Source of the DNA: an uncultured Fidelibacterota bacterium
Lineage (GTDB): Bacteria > Fidelibacterota > Marinisomatia > Marinisomatales > Marinisomataceae
DNA: 35,910 nucleotides
NCBI GenBank assembly: GCA_902624575.1
Contig: CACNXV010000001.1
Span: 108,553-144,462 of the forward strand
Direction of reading: 5' to 3'
The notes under the pieces are model-generated. The model made no database searches. It was given only the letters and a program-made list of their open reading frames with translations, and was not told the origin of the DNA. The stretch's first letter is position 1. Each line of letters opens with the position of its first letter. Shown here piece after piece: positions 1-10,470 of this stretch. The position numbers were made by a program, and so were the translations under genes.

Positions 1-149
1 TTGATTGTAGGTAAAGATTTAACAATACGATAATCATCAATAACGATTTCATTTTGAACTGGAACATTATAATCAACTCTAATCAGAACTGTTTTTCCTG
101 AAGTTGTATTTGATGATCTAAAATCAATACTTGAAATTTTTCGTAACAT
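1..149 (-). CDS. pgk: phosphoglycerate kinase, N-terminal fragment (runs off left edge)
   Basis: Not in the ORF track. Manual translation of the complement from ATG at 149: MLRKISSIDFRSSNTTSGKTVLIRVDYNVPVQNEIVIDDYRIVKSLPTI, which matches the PGK N-terminus (VLIRVDxNVP...RI...LPTI). Confidence 0.87.
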   Translation of the reverse strand, partial: MLRKISSIDFRSSNTTSGKTVLIRVDYNVPVQNEIVIDDYRIVKSLPTI

Positions 150-170
150 GATTATATATAAATCAAAATA

Positions 171-1526
<1,356 letters not shown>

Positions 1527-1612
1527 CTATTAAGTTCGTCAATCCATGAAATTACAAAACATTAAAAAAAGGAAAGTATTTTTTAAAAAAATATATTTAA
1601 AAATTAAAATCT

Positions 1613-1641
1613 TTTAGACATTTTATTGTATGTGATATAAC
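1613..1641 (+). promoter_or_regulatory. candidate sigma70-like promoter for tRNA-Met
   Basis: TTTAGA/TTAGACA-like -35 and TATAAC -10 (1636-1641) about 13 nt upstream of the tRNA, in an extremely A/T-rich intergenic region. Confidence 0.4.
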
Positions 1642-1654
1642 TTTAGCCTTCAAT

Positions 1655-1728
1655 GGCGGAGTAGCTCAGTTGGTTAGAGCAGCGGAATCATAATCCGAAG
1701 GTCGGGAGTTCAAATCTCTCCTCCGCTA
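1655..1728 (+). tRNA. tRNA-Met (CAT), elongator-type; CCA not encoded
   Basis: GGCGGAGTAGCTCAGTTGGTTAGAGCAGCGGAATCATAATCCGAAGGTCGGGAGTTCAAATCTCTCCTCCGCTA; cloverleaf with CAT anticodon. A tRNA-Ile2 (lysidine) identity is not excluded. Confidence 0.93.
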
Positions 1729-2651
1729 CAAATAATTTCTTCGCAAGTATTTATAAATTCAAATTCATCTTCATTAATAAAAGTTTCATAATATTTATTA
1801 GCAAACTTTTTATTATAAAATTTATCATGCTGTATACCCTTTTTTGGATTAACATTTTTTGATGATGAACTTGATATTTTTTTTACTAAAAAATTTATAT
1901 CTTGATTTGAAGTATCAATTTTTAGCCAATTCAATAATGATGAAATCGATTTATGAGGATTAATTGATAGTTCATTTTGGTTGAAAAAATAAATATTGTT
2001 CTTAACGGTTAATCTTTTTTTGTATAAATGATAGATTGAAAAAAATTTAACTGCACCTATTACTTCTTTTGAAATATTTTTATTAATCATTTTATCAATT
2101 TTTAAATCATTTTCAACAAATTTTGAATCTAGATGATTTAGATCAGAAAGCAATCTATCATTCTCATTAAAAATCCATGACATTCTTTTAAAACTTCCTG
2201 CTAATGGTAATAAAGGTCTTTCACAAATTATGATTTTGTATTTATTTGATAGATATTCAGAGCAAAAAAGTAAAAAAGGATCTTTTATCAAAAAACCATT
2301 CTTCCTTGAAAAATACTTTGCCTTCTTGAATGATATAGATGATTCATTGCCAATAATCTTTTTAATAACTCTTTTATAAAATAGATCATTTTTTTTAAGT
2401 CCAACTTTAAATTGACCTTTGAATTCTAGTAAGTTGTTAAAAATTAAATCAAAATCTTTTAAAGAAATATTTGATTCAGGTACATAATAGTTAATATCAA
2501 CGGAAATTAATCCCTGACCGTAGTTAAAAGGCTCATAAATGGTATTTAATGAAGCTTTTTCTGATATAACCTTACCTACTATAGTTGTTGCAGTTCTAGG
2601 TATTCCAGAAACTATTATTGCCTTTTTTGAAAAATTGTTATTTTTTGCCAT
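1710..2651 (-). CDS. sulfotransferase-like P-loop protein
   Basis: 313 aa; N-terminal 5'-PSB-like P-loop IIVSGIPRTATTIVGKVI, then YEPFN, and a 3'-PB-like ERPLLPLAGSFKRM segment typical of PAPS-dependent sulfotransferases. Confidence 0.65.
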   Translation of the reverse strand: MAKNNNFSKKAIIVSGIPRTATTIVGKVISEKASLNTIYEPFNYGQGLISVDINYYVPESNISLKDFDLIFNNLLEFKGQFKVGLKKNDLFYKRVIKKIIGNESSISFKKAKYFSRKNGFLIKDPFLLFCSEYLSNKYKIIICERPLLPLAGSFKRMSWIFNENDRLLSDLNHLDSKFVENDLKIDKMINKNISKEVIGAVKFFSIYHLYKKRLTVKNNIYFFNQNELSINPHKSISSLLNWLKIDTSNQDINFLVKKISSSSSKNVNPKKGIQHDKFYNKKFANKYYETFINEDEFEFINTCEEIICSGGEI

Positions 2652-3255
2652 GAATAAGTTAAAATCTGATATTAAAGAAAGACTTTATCAAGAATCTATT
2701 TTTGAAATCAAAAATAAAATTAATGATATAAATAAACATGCTGAAAGTAAAAAAAATGGAGAAAATCCTTCTTTTGACTTTAAGTGTTTGAGTGTTATTT
2801 CTGATACACTTTTCAATAAATTCAATAATTGGAATTTTTGTGGATTTTATACTGACCTATCACTCGATCACCCGATTTATGGAAATCTCATACTACCTTG
2901 TGATAAATTTGATTTAAAATTTCCAACCTTTAGATCTGATACAATGCCATGCTCATCTATTGAAATGCATGGTGTGTGCGGGAAATCTTTAAAAGCTAGA
3001 AAAACTATTATTGTTCCTGATGTAGAAAAATTTGATGGTCATATAGTTTGTGATTCAAAAAGTAAGTCAGAAATAGCAATTACATTCATAATGCCTATTC
3101 TTCCTTATGTTGGATCAGAAATATTAGAATCACATTTTGTATTAGATGTCGATTCAAGGGCGTATGATGATTTCGATTCTATAGACGAAAATTATCTCAA
3201 GGAAATTATAACTCTTCTAGAGCAAAAAGATTCTAAAAGCTTAATTATCTTCTGA
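2650..3255 (+). CDS. GAF-domain protein, probable free methionine-(R)-sulfoxide reductase (fRMsr/YebR-like)
   Basis: Start set at ATG 2650 (201 aa) rather than the track's 2539. Has WNFCGFY, MPCSSIEMHGVCGKSLKARKTIIVPDVEKFDGHIVCDSKSKSEIA and VLDVDSRAYDDFD, including three cysteines that align with the fRMsr catalytic set. Confidence 0.72.
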   Translation: MNKLKSDIKERLYQESIFEIKNKINDINKHAESKKNGENPSFDFKCLSVISDTLFNKFNNWNFCGFYTDLSLDHPIYGNLILPCDKFDLKFPTFRSDTMPCSSIEMHGVCGKSLKARKTIIVPDVEKFDGHIVCDSKSKSEIAITFIMPILPYVGSEILESHFVLDVDSRAYDDFDSIDENYLKEIITLLEQKDSKSLIIF

Positions 3256-3669
3256 TTTAACTTCTTCAGAAGTTTCTTCTGTCATATCAACTGTATCAGT
3301 AGATTCAAAATTGAATTTATCAACAAATTCTATTAGAGAAATTTTTGCAGAATCATTAACTCTAGAACCAATCTTTATTATACGAGTATATCCACCAGGT
3401 CTATCAACATAACTCGGCGCAATTACATCAAACAAAGTTTTCACTGCATCATTATTATGAATCTTTTTTAGTATTTCTCGTCTATTGTGAACAGTATGAT
3501 TTTTGGCTTTTGTGACCATAGGCTCAATAAACTTTCTCAACTCCAAAGCCTTTTCATGTGTAGTCTTAATCCTCTTGTGCTCAATAAGAGAGCTTGCAAG
3601 ATTTGACATCAATGCTTTTCTATGGGAAGAAGATTTTCCAAATTTTCTAGCTGAAATTCTTTTTCTCAT
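3241..3669 (-). CDS. rplQ: 50S ribosomal protein L17
   Basis: RKFGKSSSHRKALMSNLASSLIEHKRIKTTHEKA... typical L17 core; position after rpoA. Confidence 0.97.
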   Translation of the reverse strand: MRKRISARKFGKSSSHRKALMSNLASSLIEHKRIKTTHEKALELRKFIEPMVTKAKNHTVHNRREILKKIHNNDAVKTLFDVIAPSYVDRPGGYTRIIKIGSRVNDSAKISLIEFVDKFNFESTDTVDMTEETSEEVKSEDN

Positions 3670-4634
3670 TATGCTTCGTCTTCTGTGTATGGACTTGTAT
3701 CCATTCCAAATTTTAGACCCATTGTCTCTAGCTTTTCAATTAACTCATTTAAAGATTTTCTACCAAAGTTTTTATATTCCAGCATTTCTGCTTCATCTTT
3801 ATCTACTAATTCTCCGATAAGTGTAATTCCAGCTGCTTCCAAACAATTGTGACTTCTTACTGAAAGCTCCATTTCATCAATTGATGATTCAAGAAGCTTT
3901 CTAATTTGTAGAATTTCTTCACTAACTGGTTTATCAATTTCTAGGATTGAAGGATTGCTAATAGAATTAATTATATTATAATGCTCAGAAAGTACTGATG
4001 AACAATAACTTACTGCATCTATTGGAGAAATTGAACCATCAGTAGTCACATTTAAAGATAGCATTTCAGTATCTTCCTTAGCTCCAGGTAATGGAGAAAC
4101 ATTAAATGATACCTTTGTTACTGGATTAAAAATACTATCAATAGGAATCATACCAACTGGTGAATTATTTAATTTATTTTCTTCACCAGATTTGTATCCT
4201 TTACCAATGCCCAACCTAAGTTCAACTTCTAGAGTTGTACCCTTTGATATATCAGTAATATGATGATCGGGATTTAAAATTGTAAAATCATCAGACGCAG
4301 CTTGAATATCAGCAGCAGTAAATGATTTAGGTCCTTTAACTTTAAGAAAAATTGGCTCTACAGAGCTTTCAAACAAATGGAATCTAACTCCTTTAAGATT
4401 CATAATAACATCAGCTACATCTTCAGTTACGCCATCAATTGTTGAAAATTCATGATGAGCTCCTTCAATTTTGACATTAGTGATTGCTGCACCAGGAACA
4501 GCAGTTAATAGAGCTCTTCTTAAAGAATTCCCTATTGTAATACCATACCCTCTGTCAAGTGGTTTAATTACAAAGTTACTTGAATTATCGTCAGTTACTT
4601 TATGTGAAATTTTAAATTTTAAATCATTACTCAT
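3669..4634 (-). CDS. rpoA: DNA-directed RNA polymerase subunit alpha
   Basis: 321 aa; PLDRGYGITIGNSLRRALL, alpha-CTD NCLEAAGITLIGELV. Confidence 0.98.
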   Translation of the reverse strand: MSNDLKFKISHKVTDDNSSNFVIKPLDRGYGITIGNSLRRALLTAVPGAAITNVKIEGAHHEFSTIDGVTEDVADVIMNLKGVRFHLFESSVEPIFLKVKGPKSFTAADIQAASDDFTILNPDHHITDISKGTTLEVELRLGIGKGYKSGEENKLNNSPVGMIPIDSIFNPVTKVSFNVSPLPGAKEDTEMLSLNVTTDGSISPIDAVSYCSSVLSEHYNIINSISNPSILEIDKPVSEEILQIRKLLESSIDEMELSVRSHNCLEAAGITLIGELVDKDEAEMLEYKNFGRKSLNELIEKLETMGLKFGMDTSPYTEDEA

Positions 4635-4645
4635 TTTATCTTCCT

Positions 4646-5260
4646 TTATCTTGAATAGTACTCTACAACTAATTGTTCATTCATAGTTAGATCAATTTCA
4701 TCTCTTTCAGGAAAGTTTACAAATGTTCCTTCCATTTTTGCCTTATCAACTGAAAGCCATGAGATGTTTAAATCACCCTTAACCATTTTAATCGAATTAA
4801 GAATAAGATCTAACTTTTTACTTTTATCTCTAACCTGAACAATATCACCAGGCTTCAATCTATATGAAGCAATATTAACCTTTTTATTATTTACTAAAAA
4901 ATGTGCATGACTAACTAATTGTCTTGCTGCAGGACGAGTAGGTGCAAAACCTAACTTGTAAACAACATTATCTAGTCTAGACTCCAACATAACAAGCAAA
5001 TTAAGACCAGTTTCGCCTTTCATTTGAGTAGCCTTTTTAAAATAATTTCTGAACTGCTTTTCAAGCATTCCATATGTAAACTTAATTTTTTGTTTTTCTT
5101 TTAACTGAACAGAATATGTTGAAAATCTTTTTCCAGATTTACCATGCTGTCCTGGACCATAACCTTTTTTTGATAAAAGTCTATCAAATTTAGGGTTTCC
5201 AAAAATGTTAACCCCAAGCTTTCTAACTAATTTTCCTTTTGGTGTACTTAATTTAGCCAT
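4646..5260 (-). CDS. rpsD: 30S ribosomal protein S4
   Basis: 204 aa; YGPGQHG, LLVMLESRLDNVVYKLGFAPTRPAARQLVSHAHFLVN. Confidence 0.98.
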   Translation of the reverse strand: MAKLSTPKGKLVRKLGVNIFGNPKFDRLLSKKGYGPGQHGKSGKRFSTYSVQLKEKQKIKFTYGMLEKQFRNYFKKATQMKGETGLNLLVMLESRLDNVVYKLGFAPTRPAARQLVSHAHFLVNNKKVNIASYRLKPGDIVQVRDKSKKLDLILNSIKMVKGDLNISWLSVDKAKMEGTFVNFPERDEIDLTMNEQLVVEYYSR

Positions 5261-5263
5261 CTA

Positions 5264-5647
5264 TTATACTCTTCTCTGTTTTTTTGGTCTACAACCGTTA
5301 TGTGGTAAAGGTGTAACATCTGAAATAGACGTAACTTGCAATCCTGCAGCTGATAATGCTCTAATAGCAGATTCTCTTCCAGCTCCTGGCCCTTTCACTT
5401 TAACCGATACGGTTGTCATGCCCATGCTTACAACTTCGCTTGCAACTTTTTCAGATGCTACTGTAGCTGCATAGGCAGTGTTTTTTCTTGAACCCTTAAA
5501 ACCAGCTTTACCTGCAGTAGCCCAAGCTACAACATTACCAAATTCATCGGAAACAGTAATGTTTGTATTGTTAAAAGTAGCTTTAATATGCACAATGCCG
5601 TTTGGGTTAATTTTTTTCTTTTTCTTATTTGTTCTAGGTTGAGCCAT
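5264..5647 (-). CDS. rpsK: 30S ribosomal protein S11
   Basis: [60 protein letters not shown]. Confidence 0.98.
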   Translation of the reverse strand: MAQPRTNKKKKKINPNGIVHIKATFNNTNITVSDEFGNVVAWATAGKAGFKGSRKNTAYAATVASEKVASEVVSMGMTTVSVKVKGPGAGRESAIRALSAAGLQVTSISDVTPLPHNGCRPKKQRRV

Positions 5648-6028
5648 CTAAACTGCCTTTTTTCCTAATGATATTGTTTGTCTTTTTTTACTTCTTCTAG
5701 TTCTAGAATTTGTCTTAGTTCTTTGTCCTCGAGCTGGAAGTGACTTACGATGCCTAACTCCTCTATAACTTCCAATGTCTTGTAGTCTTTTAACATTTTT
5801 TAAATTTTCACTTCTTAATTCACCTTCAATTAAGAGCTTCATATCTACAATAACTTTTCTGATTGCATCCTCATCTTTAGAGGATAAGTCAGTAACTCTT
5901 ACATTTGGATCAACTTTCGCCATATCGCAAATATCAATTGCAGTTTTTAAACCTATTCCGTGAACATATCTAAGTGAATATGCTACTTTTTTATCTTTTG
6001 GTATATCAACACCAGCTATTCTAGCCAT
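5648..6028 (-). CDS. rpsM: 30S ribosomal protein S13
   Basis: [26 protein letters not shown]...YRGVRHRKSLPARGQRTKTNSRTRR. Confidence 0.98.
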   Translation of the reverse strand: MARIAGVDIPKDKKVAYSLRYVHGIGLKTAIDICDMAKVDPNVRVTDLSSKDEDAIRKVIVDMKLLIEGELRSENLKNVKRLQDIGSYRGVRHRKSLPARGQRTKTNSRTRRSKKRQTISLGKKAV

Positions 6029-6144
6029 TATCCTTGCCTCTGCTTAAATCTTGGGTTTTTCTTATTAATAACATAAACACGTCCCTTTCTTTTGACGATT
6101 ATGCAATCTCTACTTCTTTTTTTTACTGACGCTTTTACTTTCAT
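6028..6144 (-). CDS. rpmJ: 50S ribosomal protein L36 (zinc-ligand-poor, C- form)
   Basis: Below the ORF track size cutoff. Manual translation: [38 protein letters not shown]; located between infA and rpsM. Confidence 0.95.
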   Translation of the reverse strand: MKVKASVKKRSRDCIIVKRKGRVYVINKKNPRFKQRQG

Positions 6145-6145
6145 A

Positions 6146-6370
6146 TTACTGCCTAAATGTTATTCTTCCTCTAGTCAAGTCGTAAGGTGATAATTGTAAG
6201 TCTACCTTATCACCAGGCAACATTTTAATAAAGTGCATACGCATCTTCCCGCTCACATGCGCTAAAACTTCATGGTCTTTACCACCGAGATTAATAGTGA
6301 CTCTAAACCTTGCTCCAGGTAAAGCTTCTTTAATTGTACCTTCTACTTCTATTGACTCTTGTTTTGCCAT
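6146..6370 (-). CDS. infA: translation initiation factor IF-1
   Basis: 74 aa; [48 protein letters not shown]...[12 protein letters not shown]. Confidence 0.97.
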   Translation of the reverse strand: MAKQESIEVEGTIKEALPGARFRVTINLGGKDHEVLAHVSGKMRMHFIKMLPGDKVDLQLSPYDLTRGRITFRQ

Positions 6371-6378
6371 AATATCTT

Positions 6379-7128
6379 TTAAGTTAAAATTCTGGGTTGC
6401 AAGTTAGTTATAAGAATTGAATGTTCAAAGTGCGCACTTGGTTGACCATCTTGCGTCCTAATTGTCCATCCATCCTTATCAGTTTTAATATGCCTAGAAC
6501 CTATATTTATCATTGGTTCAATTGCAAGACACATTCCTTCTTTTAATTCTACATCCAAATCAACATGTTTTGGTTCGGAAAAGTTTGGTACTTGGGGATC
6601 TAAATGTAGGCTCTTACCAATACCATGACCCACAAGCTCTCTGACAATGGAAAAACCTGTTGGTTCAATAAATTTTTGAATTGCATTACTAATATCAAAT
6701 ACTTTATTACCAGGTATGGCTTGTCTAATACCAACGTCTAGTGCTTCTCTAGTGACATCTAATAGCATTTGTTTTTCTTTTGAAATACTTCCCACCGGAA
6801 TAGTTCTAGCTGAATCACTATAAAAATCATTTTTTAAAACTCCGCAATCAATACTAATTATTTGACCTTCTTCAAGAAGAATATCTTTTGGTATTCCATG
6901 GACAACTTCATCGTCAATTGAAACACATAATGTTGATGGGAATCCATCATAACCTTTGAAAGCAGGTTTTGCATTACGTGATAAAATATAATTTTCGGCA
7001 ATAGTATCAAGTTCTAAAACAGATTGTCCAGGATGTATATTTTTTTCAACAAGGTTCAAAGTGTCAGAAAGAATTTGACAACTTTCAGACATACTTGAAA
7101 CCTCAATATGATTATTTAAATTAACCAT
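6379..7128 (-). CDS. map: type I methionine aminopeptidase
   Basis: 249 aa; [51 protein letters not shown]. Confidence 0.96.
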   Translation of the reverse strand: MVNLNNHIEVSSMSESCQILSDTLNLVEKNIHPGQSVLELDTIAENYILSRNAKPAFKGYDGFPSTLCVSIDDEVVHGIPKDILLEEGQIISIDCGVLKNDFYSDSARTIPVGSISKEKQMLLDVTREALDVGIRQAIPGNKVFDISNAIQKFIEPTGFSIVRELVGHGIGKSLHLDPQVPNFSEPKHVDLDVELKEGMCLAIEPMINIGSRHIKTDKDGWTIRTQDGQPSAHFEHSILITNLQPRILT

Positions 7129-8432
7129 TATCTTCTACTTCTCACTTTACCTTTTGTTAAAAAACCGTCATAGTGTCTTGATAATAGATGAGACTCAATT
7201 TGACTTAGCGTGTCCAAGCCAACTCCAACAACAATTAATAAACTGGTTCCCCCAAAAAACGAAGCATAAGCATAATCTAAACCTGCAAATTTCTGTAAAA
7301 AGAAAGGCATTAAAGCAACAAATCCGAGGAAACATGCACCCGGGAGGGTAACTCTAGTCAAAATATTTTCTATAAATTCTGCTGTTTTCTTTCCAGGTTT
7401 AACTCCAGGTATAAATCCACCCTGTTGTTTAAGTGTTGTAGAAACTTGATTTGGGTCAAATTGCAAGGCGGTATAAAAATATGTAAAAAATATTATGAGC
7501 ATAGCAAATAACATATTTGAAAACCAGTGATCCATTGCAAACCATGACATGAAGTTTGATTGTGTAGCATCTTGACCAAAAAAGGTCGCTATTGTACCTG
7601 GGATTAATAAAATTGACTGAGCAAAAATAATTGGGATAACACCTGCAGTATTTATTTTAAGTGGTAAGAATGTATTTTGTCCACCATAAACCTTTCTACC
7701 GATAATTCTACGAGCATATTGAACAGGCACTTTCCTGATTCCTTGCTGAACTAAAATGATCATCATAACAAGGAAGAAAAATAAAAGCATTAAAAAAAGT
7801 TCCGTTAAAATACCTCTGACTCCCTGTTGGAAATAAGAAATTTCAGATATAACTACATTAGGAAATCCTGCAATAATACCAACCATAATAATTAATGAGA
7901 TACCATTACCAATACCATGTTCTGTAATTTTTTCTCCTAACCACAACAATAGCATTGTACCAGTTGTAATACATACAACTGCTGTAAATCTAAATAAAAA
8001 ACCTGGGTTTAGAACTATTCCATAGCTCTCTAGTAGCAATGAGATAAAGATTGCCTGAACAAATGCTAAAACAACAGTACCATACCTGGTTATTTGATTA
8101 ATCTTTGCACGACCACTCTCACCTTCCATTGCTAATCTTTGAAAATAAGGTAGTGTCGTTTGTAATATTTGTATAACAATCGATACGGATATATAAGGCA
8201 TTATTCCTAAACCAAAAATGGCTGCTTGACCAAATGCCCCTCCAGTAAACAGGTTATACAAACCAAAAAAAGTATCGTTTAGAGATTCCATTGTCTGTCT
8301 TAATGCATCAGGATTGATTCCAGGAATTGGAACCTGTGAACCTAGCCTAACAATAACTAAAATACCTAATGTGAAAAGTATCTTTCTTCTCAGTTCAGGG
8401 ATTGCAAAGATATTTCTTATTTTTTCAATCAC
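7128..8432 (-). CDS. secY: protein translocase subunit SecY
   Basis: 434 aa; GSQVPIPGINPDAL, GLGIMPYISVSIVIQ, GIGNGISLII. Confidence 0.98.
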   Translation of the reverse strand: MIEKIRNIFAIPELRRKILFTLGILVIVRLGSQVPIPGINPDALRQTMESLNDTFFGLYNLFTGGAFGQAAIFGLGIMPYISVSIVIQILQTTLPYFQRLAMEGESGRAKINQITRYGTVVLAFVQAIFISLLLESYGIVLNPGFLFRFTAVVCITTGTMLLLWLGEKITEHGIGNGISLIIMVGIIAGFPNVVISEISYFQQGVRGILTELFLMLLFFFLVMMIILVQQGIRKVPVQYARRIIGRKVYGGQNTFLPLKINTAGVIPIIFAQSILLIPGTIATFFGQDATQSNFMSWFAMDHWFSNMLFAMLIIFFTYFYTALQFDPNQVSTTLKQQGGFIPGVKPGKKTAEFIENILTRVTLPGACFLGFVALMPFFLQKFAGLDYAYASFFGGTSLLIVVGVGLDTLSQIESHLLSRHYDGFLTKGKVRSRR

Positions 8433-8860
8433 TGAATAGTAACCTTTCCACCCGCATCTTCAATTTTTTTAACAGCAGATTCACTGAAAGCTGATGCTGT
8501 AACATTTATCGCCTTTTCAACTGTACCATTTCCAAGAATTTTAACAGCAGAAAAAGTTGATGAAATCAAACCATTTTTTGATAAAACTTCAGAGTCAATA
8601 TTCTTTGCTTTTATTTTAGATAACTGAGACAAATTTACAATCTCATAAGATTTAGCAAAATTATGATTATTAAAACCCCTCATTGGTACTCTTCGATGAA
8701 GAGGCATCTGACCACCCTCAAACCAAAAACGGTGTTTAAAACCACTTCTTTGACCAGCTCCTTTATGACCTCTTCCAGATGTAGCACCAAGGCCAGAACC
8801 TGGACCACGTCCTACTCTTTTTGATTTTTTTACAGATTTTAATGGTTTATGTAATTTCAT
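8429..8860 (-). CDS. rplO: 50S ribosomal protein L15
   Basis: [27 protein letters not shown]; 4-nt overlaps with secY and rpmD. Confidence 0.97.
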   Translation of the reverse strand: MKLHKPLKSVKKSKRVGRGPGSGLGATSGRGHKGAGQRSGFKHRFWFEGGQMPLHRRVPMRGFNNHNFAKSYEIVNLSQLSKIKAKNIDSEVLSKNGLISSTFSAVKILGNGTVEKAINVTASAFSESAVKKIEDAGGKVTIQ

Positions 8861-9042
8861 ACTTCCTCAACTTTGACCAAATAATCAATTTTTTTAATCA
8901 TTCCAACAATTGCATCATTTGCTTCATGTTCTACTGATTTATTCATCTTTCTCAATCCTAAGGCGTCAAGCGTGGCTTTGGCCTTTTTTGAGTAGCCAAT
9001 TCGGCTTTTAATTTGTGTTATTTTTAATTTTTTCTTAGCCAT
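8857..9042 (-). CDS. rpmD: 50S ribosomal protein L30
   Basis: 61 aa; [33 protein letters not shown]. Confidence 0.95.
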   Translation of the reverse strand: MAKKKLKITQIKSRIGYSKKAKATLDALGLRKMNKSVEHEANDAIVGMIKKIDYLVKVEEV

Positions 9043-9044
9043 AA

Positions 9045-9551
9045 TTATACTTCAAATAATGTTTTTGGAGTTTTACCTCGTTTTTTAGCAACTACTCTTA
9101 CGTCTTGTAAGCTTGTTAAGGCATTCATTACTGCCTTGGCTACGTTCATAGCATTATTTGATCCTAATACTTTTGAGTAAATATTATTAATTCCAACCTG
9201 TTCCATTATTAACCTTACAGCAGAACCTGCAATTATTCCTGTACCATATGGTGCTGGTTTAAGCAACACTCTACTTGCTCCGTGCTTACCAATTATTTCA
9301 TGAGGAATAGTATAGTTGTGAACTGGTATTTTAACCAAATTTTGTTTAGCATCTTCTTTTGCTTTTGTGATTGAAACAATAACCTCGTTGGCTTTACCTG
9401 CACCAATTCCAACATGCTGCTTTCCATCACCAATAACAACTAAGGTTGAGAAACTAAATCTCTTACCTCTAGAGTTAACTTTTGCTACTCTATTAATTCT
9501 AATTACTGATTCTTCTTTTAAATCAAGCTCTGAATAATTTATCATACTCAT
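9045..9551 (-). CDS. rpsE: 30S ribosomal protein S5
   Basis: [42 protein letters not shown]. Confidence 0.98.
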   Translation of the reverse strand: MSMINYSELDLKEESVIRINRVAKVNSRGKRFSFSTLVVIGDGKQHVGIGAGKANEVIVSITKAKEDAKQNLVKIPVHNYTIPHEIIGKHGASRVLLKPAPYGTGIIAGSAVRLIMEQVGINNIYSKVLGSNNAMNVAKAVMNALTSLQDVRVVAKKRGKTPKTLFEV

Positions 9552-9567
9552 TTATATTTGCTCCATA

Positions 9568-9927
9568 TTAGAAATTAATGCCGCCTTCTCTGGCTGCTTC
9601 AACTAACGATTTAACTCTTCCATGATATCTAAAACCATTTCTATCAAAATAAATCTTTTTAATTTTTTTACCTTTTACTCTTTCTGATAGAGACTTTCCT
9701 ACAAGCGCGGCTAAATCTGTTTTATTCAACTTCTTTTTACTAAAATCTTTTTCCTTTGATGAAGCTGATGCTAATGTTACCTGATTAAAATCATCAATAA
9801 TTTGTGCTTCAATATGTTTTGTACTTTTAAAAATACACATCCTCATCTCATCTTTTACAGGAAAAGCCTTTTTTGATCTCTTTCTTCTTCTTAAATACTG
9901 ATTTCTTTTAACTTTTAAAGCTTTCAT
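9568..9927 (-). CDS. rplR: 50S ribosomal protein L18
   Basis: Context plus IEAQIIDDFNQVTLASASS... and FDRNGFRYHGRVKSLVEAAREGGINF. Confidence 0.96.
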   Translation of the reverse strand: MKALKVKRNQYLRRRKRSKKAFPVKDEMRMCIFKSTKHIEAQIIDDFNQVTLASASSKEKDFSKKKLNKTDLAALVGKSLSERVKGKKIKKIYFDRNGFRYHGRVKSLVEAAREGGINF

Positions 9928-10469
9928 TACTCTCCGCCTCCAACAGTCTTACCTTGTTTTGAACGTACATATTCATCTTTATATCTAATTCCTTTACCTT
10001 TATAAGGCTCAGGTTTTCTAAGAGATCTTATTTTTGCAGCAACTTGACCAACTAACTGTTTATCAGCGCCTTTAATTTCTAAAGAATTTTTTTGAGCTGC
10101 AGCATCGATACCTTCTGGTAAATCAAAAATAATATCATGAGAAAAACCAAGCTGAAAAACCAAACGACTACCTTGCGATTTAACATTATAACCAACACCA
10201 ATGATTTCTAGATGTTTAGAAAATCCACTAGTTACACCTTCAATCGCATTTGAAATTAGCTGTCTAGTTGTTCCATGCATGGACTTAGAGACTTTATCAT
10301 CACTATTTCTTGAAATTGTCATCAATTTATCTTCAATATTTAATGAAACTTCATCGCAAATATTAACTTGAAGCTTTCCATTTGGCCCATTAACAGAAAG
10401 AAGATTACCTTTATTATCAAAAGTAACTCCGTCTGGTATATTAATTATTCTATTTCCTACTCTTGACAT
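9927..10469 (-). CDS. rplF: 50S ribosomal protein L6
   Basis: Start refined to ATG 10469 (MSRVGNRIINIPDGV). The track start at 10502 is a TTG inside rpsH. C-terminus RKPEPYKGKGIRYKDEYVRSKQGKT. Confidence 0.96.
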   Translation of the reverse strand: MSRVGNRIINIPDGVTFDNKGNLLSVNGPNGKLQVNICDEVSLNIEDKLMTISRNSDDKVSKSMHGTTRQLISNAIEGVTSGFSKHLEIIGVGYNVKSQGSRLVFQLGFSHDIIFDLPEGIDAAAQKNSLEIKGADKQLVGQVAAKIRSLRKPEPYKGKGIRYKDEYVRSKQGKTVGGGE

Positions 10470-10470
10470 A

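Noticed and set aside
2539-2649. N-terminal extension of the plus-strand GAF ORF from ATG 2539
   Set aside because: The segment is antisense to the sulfotransferase P-loop and is not fRMsr-like. The ATG at 2650 is a more plausible start.
3503-3820. Plus-strand ORFs antisense to rplQ/rpoA and other ribosomal genes (also 4471-4686, 5205-5474, 5775-5963, 7154-7351, 13570-13782, 15898-16230)
   Set aside because: No family features; they are explained by reading the complement of strongly conserved genes.
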